Below, piece by piece: positions 19,683 through 32,558 of a stretch of 64,000 nucleotides of DNA. Below the pieces are notes generated by a model. The model saw only the letters and a list, made by a program, of their open reading frames with translations. It searched no databases and had not been told where the DNA came from. This DNA comes from Aldrovandia affinis (Eukaryota; Chordata; Actinopteri; Notacanthiformes; Halosauridae), in NCBI GenBank assembly GCA_029706075.1, contig JAINUG010000737.1, forward strand, positions 1 to 64,000, read 5' to 3'. Each line of letters starts with the position of its first letter. Positions within the stretch are counted from its first letter, which is position 1. A program made the position numbers and the translations under genes.

Positions 19683-20611
19683 CTGAAAATAATGGTGGGA
19701 AATGCCTTCTTCAAACCATGTTTTCAAATTCATGAGACCTGGATAGTGTCTGCACTGATATCAACACCACTGGTCATAAATGGGTTGGCCACTGATGCCA
19801 GTAAAAAAAGACATGACTTAATCCTTCAGTACGGGGCTTATCAAATGCATTAATCACTGGCAAAATAAAATTACAGGAACATTTGCCAATGATGTAACAT
19901 TCAAGGCCAGGAAATGCATCTATATCTATCAAGCTAGTCCTTCAAGTTTCAAGATATTCTGATCGACTGCTAACAATCCCTCAATGCAGAAATCTAACAT
20001 ACCTCCATGTACAAGGTTAATTTGCAATGTGCATTGTTCAGGACCTCTTTTGTGTTGCTAAACCATGGCTTGATTTGCTTTTTTCCTCCACATGTGACCT
20101 AAATTCTAGTCATTAAACAGTTTGAAGCTGCATTGGTTCTGATCAGTTAATAAAAAGCTGAAAACAGGACTGATATAAATCCAGAAAAATGGTCCATCCT
20201 GCAACAGTCACAGTAGCCACACTAGGATGATGAGGTCTTACTAAATGGACAATTTCAATAAAAGTTATTCAATCTGTCTTCATTAAAATACGTTGTCATG
20301 GTCTTACCATAAACTGTAAGTGCAACATCAGAGCTACTTTTACAGACTAATGATCGTCTCTGACATTGTCCTGTACAATACATCCATACTCACGTGATAT
20401 GGACATTCTTGTCTTCGAATGTAAATGTCTTATAACTGCATTCTCTATAGTGACAAAGCTGACTGTGTTCAAATATTTTTACTACATTTAAATACATATT
20501 TATTATTTGTTAGGCAGTGTGCACATTTGAATGTGTGTACTGTTTTGATTAAAATAAATAAATGATGACCTCATAGTTTCTACATTAGCATGTAAGAACA
20601 TCCATACTCAC
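19683..20611. other. Duplicated intron between A and B modules
   Basis: No gene. It matches 41041-41695 closely, including the TGGTCCATCCTGCAACAG block, and near 20392 it holds a short relic of a B-exon 3' end and donor. Confidence 0.6.
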
Positions 20612-20905
20612 TTGATACGGTCAGTTTAACAGGATTGCTGATTGTGGACTGAACGGCTCTCTTTGTAAATTCTCCTCTGCAGGTGTATAGTCCAGTATAT
20701 GTCTGATCAGCAGAGAGGATTGTGTATGTGTCTCCATTTCCACTGCTGGAGTCAGCCTTGTCTACAGGAAGCTCCTGTCCATCTCTGTACCATTTATACA
20801 TCCACTCAGTAGAGCTCCCCTGAATCTCACACCTCAGAGTCACTCTCTCAGTGGGGAAGACCTCTGTCCATCCAGACGGCACAGTCAGCTGAGCTTGTGG
20901 GAGAG
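20612..20905 (-). CDS. Unit 3 exon B (second)
   Basis: Intact 294-nt B exon (CEIQG, WMYKWYRDG, LYTCRGEF). Confidence 0.87.
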
Positions 20906-21035
20906 CTGCAGACAGGAGAAGTTAAAATGCAGGAGTCATTGTATGCATGTTTAATTGGAAAAGTGAGACTTCAGAAAGCTTTCTTTTAAACAAATAGTAT
21001 CCAATTTACAATGTATCAGTAGTTATTTATCTTAC

Positions 21036-21332
21036 CAGATATATTTAATATCAGAGAGTCACTGTAGTGGGAGTGAAAGGTCTCTCTCCCTCTCCCAGCT
21101 CTACACCAGTACTCTCCACTGTGGGCCAGAGCAGCAGAGCTGATGGTGTAACTGGACCCATCAGTCCTGCTGCTGTCAGTGTTGGGCAGTGCTGCTCTCT
21201 GTGTGTCTTTGTACCAGAGATACTCCCAGCCAGCAGGATCTCCCCCAAACCCACAGCTCAGGGTGACTCTCTCTCCTGTGTACATCTCTCTACTGGGGGG
21301 ATTCTGGGTAATAACCGGTTTGGGGATTTTTC
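21036..21332 (-). CDS. Unit 3 exon A (first)
   Basis: Intact 297-nt A exon with acceptor TTAG and donor GTAAGA. Confidence 0.87.
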
Positions 21333-21684
21333 CTAAGAAATACAGAGGATTTAAATTAAATTTAAATTGTTGCATTTACAACAATCTAAAGAACTCACAT
21401 TCTATCTTGATGCAAACCAGCAGTGCATTTCTTATCTTCGAATGTAAATGTCTTATAACTGCATTCTCTATTAGTGACAAAGATTAAAACACAATTAAAC
21501 AGAACAAAAAATGTACAGTACATTACGCAATACCACTGTGTTCAAATATTTTTACTAAATTTAAATACATTTTTACTATTTGTTGGGCAGTGTGCACATT
21601 TGAATGTGTGTACTGTTTTGATTAAAATAAATAAATGATGACCTCATAGTTTCTACATTAGCATGTAAGAACATTCATACTCAC

Positions 21685-21978
21685 TTGATACAGTCAGTTT
21701 AACAGGATTGCTGATTGTGGACTGAACGGCTCTCTTTGTAATCTCTCCTCTGCAGGTGTATAGTCCAGTATATGTCTGATCAGCAGAGAGGATTGTGTAT
21801 GTGTCTCCATTTCCACTGCTGGAGTCAGCCTTGTCTACAGGAAGCTCCTGTCCATCTCTGTACCATTTATACATCCACTCAGTAGAGCTCCCCTGAATCT
21901 CACACCTCAGAGTCACTCTCTCAGTGGGGAAGACCTCTGTCCATCCAGACGGCACAGTCAGCTGAGCTTGATGGAGAG
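21685..21978 (-). CDS. Unit 3 exon B (first)
   Basis: Intact 294-nt B exon. It reads CRGEITKR instead of CRGEFTKR. Confidence 0.86.
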
Positions 21979-22171
21979 CTGCAGACAGAAGTTAAAATGC
22001 AGGAGACATTATATAAATGTGTATTTTGAACAGTAATAATGCTGCATAATAACAGGCTTATGCTTTTATCCCCTGATAAATTAAGAAGTGTGCTCAAGTC
22101 TTTTCTTAGCTGATATTGATATTGATATTGGATCATATGATTAAAGAATGAAAAACAAGTAATCTACTCAC

Positions 22172-22479
22172 CAGACACAGCAGACACAGCAGACACTTTG
22201 AGCACAAGTGATCCAGGGAGGGACTGCATTTTGGGATTTTCCGTTCACCCTGACAGCTGTACTCTCCACTGTCTGACTCTGTTACAAATTGGAGGGTGAG
22301 ATTCTTTTGGCTTTCAGTACTCCTTGCACTGAGACTCTCAAATCCATTCTGTGTTATTTTGATCCATGAGTATCTCCATCCAGTTCCTTTCCTGATGTCA
22401 CAACTGAGGGAGACGGTTTCTCCTGTAAATATCACTGAGCCTGGGTGATCTGTGACCACGACAGCCTGAGGACGATCAT
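22172..22479 (-). pseudogene. Unit 3 exon D2 with frameshift and 9-bp repeat expansion
   Basis: The domain is normal to the second cysteine (GEYSCQGER). There a segment is replaced by one four bases shorter, shifting the frame. At the 3' end CAGACACAG is present in tandem before CAGACAC, which in the original frame would encode a repeated Val-Ser-Ala. Confidence 0.75.
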
Positions 22480-22672
22480 CTGAAATGCACACGGGAAACA
22501 GACCTCTCTTTCAATCAATGATACAATTTAGGTACAATAACAATCATTCATAAAAACGTAATATGAATCATTTTATAAACCAACAAATAAAACACAAATC
22601 TGCTATTTCAGAAATAAATACTAAAGTATGAGTCTTGATAGGAATAGGTACATTTAGAATTGAACAACCTAC

Positions 22673-22963
22673 CAGAAACTGTAATGCCATGGAAGTTACT
22701 GAAAGCTTGTTCACTCCCTCTTTTTCCCTCACACTGATACTGCCCACTCTCTTCCTCCCTCACTGAGCGCAGGACAAATATAGAGCCTCCTTCACCGAGG
22801 GAGCCTGCAAGCTGTGCTTTATGCCCCTGTCTGTGTCTGGTCCAGATAAACGTCCATCCCTCAGATTCAGTCACCTGACAGGTGAGAATAACTGTCTCTC
22901 CTGGGAACAGCTCTGACCACGGAGGGTCAGCAGTCAGACGAACCCCAGGACTGGACTGTGCAG
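22673..22963 (-). CDS. Unit 3 exon D1
   Basis: Intact 291-nt D1 (TCQVTESEG, FIWTRHRQG, GQYQCEGKRG), nearest to unit 1. Confidence 0.86.
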
Positions 22964-24444
22964 CTGAAACAGAGTTATAAAAACCAGAGAATCAAACACA
23001 GTTTTCATGTTGCAAAGCTAAGTTGTGTTGCATAGTTTTAATGAAAATAATATGCTCCTATAAATAACTATTCATCCCTTTCCCAAAAGTTACTATTGGT
23101 TTTTCTTCTCTTTACACTCTGTTTATAGTGCTCAGTATATTGTATTCATACCAGTAATGATTTACATTAACTCTATCTTCATAAAGCATTCATTTTTCAT
23201 CCATGAGCAGTTTGACATTACAATTGGATGGATAGTTATGAAGGCTTTATGTGTGTTAATTATCATGTCAGAGCATATTCATGAATGCATATTGAAGTTT
23301 TCATAATTCATTCATTTTAACCATTCACAAAAATATTTGTTTATGCATTATTTCAACATTTGGCATAGATCTGACCTGAGGATCACAGGCCTAAGAATGT
23401 TGCATGCATACTGCAGTAGTAATATATTCATAAGCATTCCATAAAAGCTTACATTTCAATTTCAATTCCATGGAAAAACATTTGTAATATGAAAGGATTA
23501 ACACGAGATCTCATAACACATGAGGCTTTCAGAACAAGCTTCAAGAATGATTTTGATGTAGTTAGTCATGTTTATTGTACTTTCAAAAATGCATGGCACG
23601 ACCATGTTACCTTTCATATGGCATTTGCAAACTATGCATGCTATCCAATGATATACACGATACAGTTTGACATGGGGCTTCATAGCATGTACATTAAAGC
23701 TGTATGAAAGGATTTTATGTAGTTAAAGTCATGTTTTTGTAGCACCATCAAGATTAAACAGGTCAATTGTAGCATTTGAACAATGCATGCACAAACCATA
23801 CTACATATTAATATGCTTTGAATGTCTATTTTTAAAGAAAGGCTATTTTTTACATCTAGCAAACCACACAGCAAAGTTTGTGAACATATTTAACTAGCAA
23901 GCTAACTAGACAGCATTGGCATTGTACTGTAGCTAGCTTTAGCAGTTACCGATGAACCCACAATATCATATCATTACGTCAAAGGAAAGAAAAAGATGTT
24001 ATAACATACAAAACTATTGGAAAAAATAGTTAAATCCTAGACTGGAATTTTCCCAAACTGCAGTTAAAACTAAGCTAGCTATTGAAGAAACCTAATTTAG
24101 ACCATAGTGTACTAAGTAATTACAGGCCTATAGGTAAAACTAGCTACTTAGCAGATGAAGCTATGATCTCATATTGTCCCCCCAATGAAAAGACCATTTT
24201 TATCAAACACAAACAGTTATATAAACATCAGTTTTACTAAGCTTGCTAGCTAACGAGCAAGGACATTTTAGGAACTGCAGCTATTTTTTTAAACCCTTTT
24301 AGCTGGGGAGCTACCAGTATCCATGAATGAGGGAAAAACTGGGAGATTCACAAACATTACACAGATTACATCATGGGAGGAAAATTAACGTGCTTTTTTA
24401 CAAGCTCCGAACTCCTCATCAGCCCCTTTGCTTTGTCCCACATG
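22964..24444. other. Long leader intron of unit 3, left part
   Basis: AT-rich sequence without counterpart in the other units and without a convincing gene. The short frames at 23489-23707 and 23680-23874 show no domain. Confidence 0.5.
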
Positions 24445-25004
24445 CAGGTAACTGCCAAAATAAAGGAAATACTTGAGTAAATGAAGGGTTCTGGCAGCTG
24501 TGTTATGGTGTGGGCTGCATTTTTCTGGCATGATTTTCTTCATGATTTAGGTCCACTTAACCAAATGGAGGGGAAGGTAAATGCCAATAAATACAAAGCC
24601 ATTCTGAGTGATCAACTTCATCCTTTGGTGAAACATTTCTATCCTGAGAGGAGTGGTCTCTTCCACGATGACAATGCCCCATCCACAGGCCATGAGCGCT
24701 CACTGAATGGTTTGATGAGCATGACAATGATGTGAACCATATGCCATGGCTGTCTCAATCAATCATTTAACACTATATGGGAGATTCTGGAGCAGCACCT
24801 GATACAGCGTTTTCCACCACCATCAACAAAACACCAAATAATGGAATTTCTTGAGGAAGAACGGTGTTGCATCCCTCCAATAGAGTTACAGACACTTGTA
24901 GAATCCATGCCATGGTGCATTGGATGGTTCTGGTGGCCCATGGTGGCCCAGTGCCCTATTAAGACACTTTAGGGTGATGTTTTCTTTATTTTGGCAGTTA
25001 CCTG
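24445..25004 (+). mobile_element. Deleted Tc1-like transposon
   Basis: The ends are inverted repeats (CAGGTAACTGCCAAAATAAA / TTATTTTGGCAGTTACCTG). The frame from 24481 encodes the C-terminal half of a Tc1 transposase (VMVWAAFFW, NANKYKAILSDQLHP, LFHDDNAP, which contains the second catalytic aspartate region). It then breaks, and later codons continue in other frames. The N-terminal DNA-binding half is absent, so it is not autonomous. Confidence 0.8.
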
Positions 25005-25420
25005 TATATTGAGTACATTTATGGAACTTGCTGTCATATTTCAAGAGGCCATCAATATCTCTAGTAATAGTTATTGTATTAGCTTTTTTCTTTGAAATTA
25101 GGGCCATTTACCGTAGCAAGGATTTCTGGGAACAAAAGTAATTTCTGTCCTACCAAGTATTGATGAACGCATCAGGGTAACTTCTATGCATACTCGTTCT
25201 CTTATACAGAATATGTTAGCCACAAATGTCTGCTCTTCTGAGCGATCTGGTCAGAATGCAAGTGTATGTTTTGGAACATTGTCATTATCTTTACTGATGT
25301 GTATCACCCCAAACATTTTTCCTGGTTATATATATTTTCTTCCAGGGAATATCACATTGAGCCCTTTAAATGATGTTCCTGCAAAAATAAATTCTGAATT
25401 CAGGGAGATAAAAACCCTAC

Positions 25421-25455
25421 CTTTCTGTACACCAAAAACACCAATGCTGTTGCAT
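25421..25455 (-). pseudogene. Unit 3 leader exon L2, one base short
   Basis: 35 nt. It has five A on the plus strand (CCAAAAACACC) where units 2, 5 and 6 have six. As read, joining L1 and L2 would put D1 out of frame. Confidence 0.75.
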
Positions 25456-26080
25456 CTGAAACAGAATGCATATTTATTTTAAACAATATCATATATTTTT
25501 GTTCCATTTTTTCAGAGAATAAATATTCTCTTGAGTACATCATTTTCACTGACTCCTTTTTCATGCACCAGGACCAATGTATTTTTTGTTTCATAAAAAA
25601 GCAAACAAATAAACTGAAATAAAGTACTTCTGATAATACTTAGCACGTTGCATTGTTAAAGCATGACTGTTCATTTGTAGATAAGAGGCAGTCATGTTTA
25701 TGTTTAAGTTTATGTTGCAAGTCTTCTCGAAGTCAATGAAGAGAAAATTTAACGAATCAAACATGATCTCTCCGTAAAGCTTAAAGTGCTGAAAGCAATG
25801 TAGGGATATTGTAAGTATATTGTAATATTGTAAATTTCAAATGCAAAACAATTCAGGAGGCTACACTTTTAAGTACTGTACTTATTTTTTACAATCTAAA
25901 CTATGACCATAAACCATTAGATATTCTGCCACAGAGGTGTTTTTGTAGTGTCTCTACGTGTACTGCACTATATACATTTAACGTCATTATGCTTAAATGT
26001 TACACAGGAATCAACACTTGAATTAACATTATTTCTAATAAGATTTTCAGAAAGACAGGATTTAAAATGTGTCTACTTAC

Positions 26081-26105
26081 AAAGCAGAATGAACATTGTG
26101 TCCAT
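26081..26105 (-). CDS. Unit 3 leader exon L1
   Basis: Encodes MDTMFILL up to a GTAAGT donor. Identical to units 1, 5 and 6. Confidence 0.75.
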
Positions 26106-26191
26106 CTCCGTTCAGACTTTAACACTGTGTCAATGCGTCACCAGAGACCAAGAGGCCTAGTCAGCTCACCTCAGTTTCTTAAATAGCCTGC

Positions 26192-26203
26192 AAAGAGGAA
26201 GTG
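26192..26203 (+). promoter_or_regulatory. PU.1/ETS-like motif upstream of unit 3
   Basis: AAAGAGGAAGTG with an intact GGAA core, as in unit 1, about 90 bases upstream of the start codon. Confidence 0.45.
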
Positions 26204-27889
26204 CTATGTATATGGTACAATCATATCAAGTAAAACAAATGCAACGCATAAAAAATGTGCAATATAGTTGGAATATGGAAATTGAAATAGTATATTATAA
26301 TATATTATAAGATTGCATGCATATATTATAACTAAGGTGCAATATTAATATATTAATGTACTATATTTGTAGTATGTCCTCTCGACTACTCAGTTGACTC
26401 TGCAGGAACTATTTAACTTCTAAAAGGTTTTAATAAGCACACAAAGTCCAACAGCGGTTGGAAAGTGGTTGGAAAGATTTCACAAAGATGCATACATAAT
26501 GCAGGGGAATTATGCACAAGTTATTCTCTGCAGAGTAGGTCTACTGCAGAATGCAGAACCAACATCTTAAAAACTACTTTAAAGGCCCACACACTGGTAT
26601 TTTCACATTGTGCATTAAGAGTGAAGCACTGTGAAATACCACTGACATGCAGGGAGAGAATGTTAAGTCAGACGATCAGTGTTGGACAATGGTGTTATGG
26701 GCAGCAGCTGCCAAATCTGGGAGGGTGCATACGTTCATGCTTCAGATCAGTGTCATATTTTATGATGAATAAGCATTTATGTGTTGTATGGAATGTATAT
26801 TTCTGAATGTCTCAGAACAATAAAAAAGCAATTACTGCCATCAATGGAGCATGGTTTGCACCTGTTTCAATGGGACACAGTGCAGGCTGACTCCGCCCAC
26901 TTCCTGTGCTTCTGCATCTTTAGTCTTTCTCAGTAACGCCTGTGAGGGGAGTTGTGTGTGACTGAGAGAATGAGACGTGCACACTTATTAGATGTAAGTC
27001 TTAACGTTTCGACCGTTTGGTATTCATCAGAACCTGCATGCTTAAATAAACCATTGCACTTGATCTTTTTGGACGATCTCATATGGGTGCTAGTCTCATT
27101 CTTTCAATTCTTATGTCACTTTGACTCTACACCTGATGCTCAGACTTTTTTGGATTGTGTTTGTTTATCGTGTTACTCAGAGTTGTATGTGACTCCCTAG
27201 TGGAAGTAATTTACAGCAACACTCCTCTTTAATAGAGAACAGGTAGAAAATTACACTTCCAACAATACTGCAGTCTGTATTATTTACCACCATACAGTTT
27301 ATATTTTATTATTATTTATTTATTACCAGACAAGATCATCAATAGCATAAAAACCCAAATCCGCAAAGATTCATTTCTCAAAAATCTGACCCTAGCATAA
27401 CAAAATTAATATTCACTTCCATAACCCAAACAAGGCAATTATAGCTTCTACAGAATAAAAATAAATAAAAATACAAAAAGTATAATATACAGAATAGATA
27501 TTCATCACCTCATTTCATTGTCCTCATACCTTTTATTGTGTTGTATGGCTTTATGACACATTAATTCTCCATGGGTGTTCTAGTGAAATGTATGATCTGC
27601 TTCTGTTATTGATTAAACATTTGCGCACATTCACCAGCGAGTGCACTGTCCCAATAATGAAACAGACATTTCAGAGGGGAAAGAAAGTGCACTGCTATAT
27701 CTGTAAAAGACAACTTCTTATTGGCTAGATTGCCTGGATGTAAGTGATGTCACCAAGAAACATTAGTCTTTGATCCTTTAACCAATTAAGTGACTTGTGC
27801 TGAATAGACTGGATCCCACACAGCCAAAAATAAATAATTAATTTACGAACATAGCATAATGGTAGGCACACAATTGTTAGATGTTGAGA
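26204..27889. other. 5' flank of unit 3, duplicated, no gene seen
   Basis: Homologous to 4544-6640 but without the retroposon of unit 1. It runs into spacer copy 4. Confidence 0.5.
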
Positions 27890-28503
27890 CATTTACAGTA
27901 CAGAGAGCTGGGTGAGAACTTTTAAAATATACAAAATTATGAAAAAACATCACACCACACCGTCTGGGTTGTGGTTGCAGAAGTCATCCAGTTTAATTGA
28001 ATTCTCAATGAATAACTCTGAATGAATTCAGTTTCAAATGAGAAGGGCTTGGCTCCCAACCCTTATACACACAAAAAAATAAGATGCTCTTGGAAAATGT
28101 TAGATTAGTATTGGATAAGTTCCACTTATCCAATACAATGATTACAATAGAGATATTTACATTTTACATTGACTGAAATTAATTGCAAAAATTGAGAGGA
28201 TGGTTCGCACTCAGAAAAGAAGGTCCTTAGACTCAAAAAGTTATTTGCAGTAATTTTAATCCATTTAGGCACAGAGGAGCAGAAAACACAAACGTTTCAG
28301 CAACTTGGCCTTCATCAGTGTGCAATGAAGTTGTCTCAATTTGGGCAGCTATTTATGCTGCAACCAATTATTCAATTAAGCAATTTGTGAATAATACAAT
28401 TCAGCAATTAGTGAAATATGCGTTACAAGGGGCAACTAATTAAGTTACTATCAATTAAGTCATTAGCAAGCAATGGCATTTCATTGGACAATTGGTCTAA
28501 CAC

Positions 28504-28908
28504 AGAGGCGTAGCGTGGGCGGTGCCACTATCAAAATTCAAGAAAAATTTCAGAAGAAGAAAAAAAAAAAAAGTAAATAAATAATAAAGTCATAATAAAT
28601 AAAAAATAGCGTGCCCTCCCCCTCACACAGAAAATCCAATGTTCAAACATTCTACATAGTTTTTCAACATGACAGACTGGGCAAATGAAAGTTGCCTCGT
28701 AACATTTTACAGTATTTTCTTGCTAATTACAGCCATAGGCTACTGTCCTCGTGTAATCCTTATCGGTGAATTAGGCTACATAATGCCTATTATGATTTCC
28801 TGTTAGGAAATAACGGGACTGTAATGTTCCATAACTTGCATTTAAAAATTTAGAAAATTTAGAAATACTCCTAGTGGTAAGATGAAATGCTTTGTGAATA
28901 CGGGCCCA
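28504..28908. mobile_element. Unclassified 405-bp insertion with 10-bp direct repeats
   Basis: Flanked by GGTCTAACAC at 28494-28503 and 28909-28918. Its right end (TTTGTGAATACGGGCCC) is the terminal sequence of the element at 29000-30355. It may be a partial or recombined relative. Confidence 0.6.
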
Positions 28909-28999
28909 GGTCTAACACATAATCAGTTAATTTATCATAGGAATCAGGTATCAAGAAGGTGTCGACAATCAACCTCCTCCATCATGTGACCAACATCAG

Positions 29000-30355
29000 G
29001 GCCCGTATTCACAAATAATTTTATCTTACCACTAGGAGTACTTCTAAATCGCACTAAAACCTTTTAGTTAGGAGTCCCACCTTAAAACCTATTCACAAAG
29101 CTGCAAAGACAAACTCATACTAAGGAATTCCTCGAATTTTCAAACTAAGAGTGAAGGCGGGGTTGACGTCGTTGCTATGGATGACGTTGTTTCTCATGAA
29201 CGAGCTTACTCAGAATGCCCACAGCGATTGGCTGATATAGGGGATGGGTCTCTGTCCGCGATTTCAACCTAGCAAATAAATTATATGCTACTGTAAATGG
29301 GTATGTAGGCCTACCTGTTCCTGTTATATTCTAGTGGTGTAACGGATCGCAGTTGATCCGTGATCCGTACGGATCAACCCCCACGGTTCGGCACGCATAT
29401 GATCCACGGATAATAGCTAAATTGAACCATCCTAGAGAGTTTTTCTGCCGCTGTCACGTTTTAAAGTAACAATTCCCTAAATCTCGATGCAGAGTTACAG
29501 CGAAGAGATAGACAACCATGTATGTTTTGGTTTGCTTTGTTTTTCATACTAAATGCCTTTCTGGGAGGCAGGTTTTTAGAAACGCGACCGAATTAAATAA
29601 AATTTTAACATTAGCGATCTTTTAATTTTTTATTAAATTAATTCAGGCATAAGACCACCCTAGTTAAATCGCTTAATGCGTATTGAATCTAAAAATGTAT
29701 TTTGTGAAATTTTCGAATAAAGATTTAGTGAAATAACTTAAATTGAAAAACTGAAATGATCATTCATTCAATTCCTTGAGAATAGTTCCTGGTAATTTTA
29801 GATGGAAACGCGCCTTTGGTCCCCGTTATAATTTTTTTTGCTGATCCGAAAAATGATCCGATGCACCCCTATTATATTCTAATAAAGATTCTAAAATACA
29901 AATGTAGGCTACGTGTCACTGATTTAACATGAAACCAAGAATACTGACTAGTCAATTGGTTACATGTCTGCATCTCGTAAACAATCAGCGGGTATCTATA
30001 TATAATATATATAATATTATATATATAATACCCTCGCGATTGAGGCGGTACCTTTTTATGAGCTCTGTATCATTCAATATCTCCAGTGTTGGCGCGATTG
30101 CGACAACGATTGCCGGCAGCAGCAGATTTTCGGATCGCCGTGAGTAGGTCTTTAGCGACTTAGAAGTCCTCTTGACTGCTTCTAACTTCTCCTGGACTTG
30201 AGCTGTTTTTAGCTCTCAAACCCTTTGTGAAATACTCTTATCCCAAAAATTTAGGAGTCCTAAATTTATGAGTGACACGCCCATTATTTTTTGGAGTTGC
30301 TCCTAAATTGCGGAGTTACGACCAACTTTTACCCTATGCTTTGTGAATACGGGCC
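29000..30355. mobile_element. Harbinger-like MITE/deleted transposon
   Basis: Terminal inverted repeats GGCCCGTATTCACAAA / TTTGTGAATACGGGCC with a CAG duplication (28997-28999 and 30356-30358), the CWG target type reported for fish PIF/Harbinger elements. No transposase frame is visible. It is itself interrupted by a hAT-type element. Confidence 0.75.
29332..29871. mobile_element. hAT-type MITE nested in the Harbinger-like element
   Basis: The ends TAGTGGTGTAACGGATC / GATCCGATGCACCCCTA are imperfect inverted repeats. They are bordered by an exact 8-bp duplication TTATATTC (29324-29331, 29872-29879), diagnostic of hAT insertion. No coding sequence. Confidence 0.85.
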
Positions 30356-31049
30356 CAGGCCTCCAAGGAAGCAAAACAGAAACATGACAAAATGTTCTGA
30401 TATTGATAGCATGGCAAAAGCATTAGTCCTTAAAGGTTACTTAGTTTGTTTGCATCAAACAGTGCAAGGTCATCACATTATGTAAATAGGCAATAGGACT
30501 GCAGAATTGAAACATCAGGTTACTTCCGTCATCAGTCAATCTTACATTGCCATACAGGGAGTGTTACATGTGTTAAGCAAAGCTAATATGAGTTAAACAC
30601 TTCAATGGGTCAGGTATATAAAGTTAATTAATTGGAGAAGGTAATCTACAAAAATTGAGTTAAATTGAACTCTTCATTTAAGTTAGCAGGGGACTTTCCA
30701 TTTAATCGGTATATCCAAAAAGCTTCTCTTTGTAAAATGTATTGTCTAAATCTCCACCTCTATGTGGCCTTGACACTTCTTTAGTGCCAATTCTGAAATT
30801 AATTCAAACAACATTACAGTAAAAAGGGCAAATATAAACTAGACAGAAGATTCTCCCTGGTGGCTATTCACAATAAAGCAGTATCCAAGCCATGTTTTGT
30901 GAATTTTTCTCCGACATTAAATTCAGACCCTTGAGCATCTAAGCCCCAGTGACCGCATCTTTGTATTTATCAAGCAGATCTCCTATAACAACAGATAGAA
31001 GATGGGCAATGTTTTGATGCCATCCAGTAGTCAGTCAGCTAGAATTGTA

Positions 31050-31237
31050 TCAGTCACCGTCCTGTCCCTGAACAGCTACATCCTGGTGAGTCTTCATTCC
31101 GCCTTCAACTTTAATGGAGCAGCACATCCTGACTCGTCTTACTCTCCTCCAGAATTTGTCAGTCGCAATGACGGACAGGAAGAGGAGGACGGCCACGCCC
31201 ACACAGATCCGAAACACGTTCTCTGCAGCACGGTAAA
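31050..31237 (-). CDS. Unit 4 TM exon
   Basis: AAENVFRICVGVAVLL helix with arginine and a basic tail. The distal tail (GGMKTHQDVAVQGQDGD) extends the unit-2 form by six residues because of a different stop. Confidence 0.78.
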
Positions 31238-31388
31238 CTGAGGGCCCAAAGAACAAGGCAGTCAGAGACTGATACATAATACATAGTTTGTGTTGCTCCA
31301 AAGCTGTCGGAAGTCATAACCACAACCATAATAATAAGTAATGAAGACAGGCAACAGTAGTCTTGGCATGTTTCACATTCAGACTCAC

Positions 31389-31813
31389 TTTCATCTGCTG
31401 GTACAAAACCATCACTGATGTTGGAATTATATTGCTCCTCTGCTTGGTTCCCTCTGCACTTATATTCACTCTGATATGAATCAATCCCAGATCTCACTGT
31501 GTATCTCTCCCCACTGTGATCCAGTGGGATCTGCTCTCCCTCTCACTCTGGGAGTGAAAGGTCTCTCTCCCTCTCCCAGCTCTACACCAGTACTCTCCAC
31601 TGTGGGCCAGAGCAGCAGAGCTGATGGTGTAACTGGACCCATCAGTCCTGCTGCTGTCAGTGTTGTGCAGTGCTGCACTCTGTGTGTCTTTGTACCAGAG
31701 ATACTCCCAGCCAGCAGGATCTCCCCCAAACCCACAGCTCAGGACGGCTCTCTCTCCTGTGTAGATCTCTCTACTGGGGGTATTCTGGGTAATAACAGGC
31801 TTTGGCTTCTCAT
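31389..31813 (-). pseudogene. Unit 4 chimeric A/C exon
   Basis: Same A-to-C junction, frame error and lost acceptor as in unit 2 (8718-9127). The C half keeps the 15 bases that unit 2 has lost. Confidence 0.85.
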
Positions 31814-32134
31814 TTGAAAATAATGGCAAAAAATGGGCCTTGTTTAAGGAATGTGCTCAAATCGACTGGATCAGTGGGTTGTGTTTATAACAACTGCCAC
31901 TGGGGGGTCCTGGGTGATAACAGGCATTGGAATTTTCCCTGAGAAAATAGAAATACAGTAAAATGCTAAAGAGAAAGGATTTTAGGTCTTCTAAATGTTA
32001 TGGAAGGATGTTATGAAAATCTTTACTATTTGTTGGGCACTGTACACATTTGAATGTGTGTACTGTTTTGATAAAAATAAATAAATGATGACCTCATAGT
32101 TTCTACATTAGCATGTAAGAACATTCATACTCAC

Positions 32135-32428
32135 TTACTACAGTCAGTTTAACAGGATTGCTGATTGTGGACTGAACGGCTCTCTTTGTAAATTCTCCTC
32201 TGCAGGTGTACAGTCCAGTATATGTCTGATCAGCAGAGAGGATTGTGTATGTGTCTCCATTTCCACTGCTGGAGTCAGCCTTGTCTACAGGAAGCTCCTG
32301 TCCATCTCTGTACCATTTATACATCCACTCAGTAGAGCTCCCCTGAATCTCACACCTCAGAGTCACTCTGTCAGTGGGGAAGACCTCTGTCCATCCAGAC
32401 GGCACAGTCAGCTGAGCTTGTGGGAGAG
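32135..32428 (-). CDS. Unit 4 exon B
   Basis: Intact 294-nt B exon, LTVVSE ending as in unit 2. Confidence 0.86.
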
Positions 32429-32558
32429 CTGCAGACAGGAGAAGTTAAAATGCAGGAGTCATTGTATGCATGTTTAATCAGACAAGTGAGATTTCAGAAA
32501 GCTTTAAAATAAAAAAATAGTATCCAATTGACAATGTATCAGTAGTTATTTATCTTAG

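Larger units (their letters stand above)
17589..26105 (-). pseudogene. Unit 3: activating-type receptor with seven or more Ig exons, several frameshifts
   Basis: Exon order is L1, L2, D1, D2, B, A, B, A, B, A, C, TM, the longest regular array in the window, with three B-A pairs. The TM exon is intact (AAENVFRICVG). Four exons are off frame. L2 is 35 instead of 36 bases. D2 has a net +14 change. The B at 18963 and the A at 19387 each lack one base. The L2, B and A shifts are one-base losses in homopolymers, which may be real decay or sequencing error. D2 also has a clear 9-base repeat expansion and a replaced segment, which are real changes. As read, the leader shift alone would stop translation, so I call it a pseudogene with reservation. 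Confidence 0.65.
27890..31049. repeat. Intergenic spacer, copy 4, expanded by insertions
   Basis: Same block as 1-1139, broken by a 405-bp insertion (28504-28908) and a 1.36-kb Harbinger-like element (29000-30355). Without these it is collinear with copy 2. No gene seen. Confidence 0.7.
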
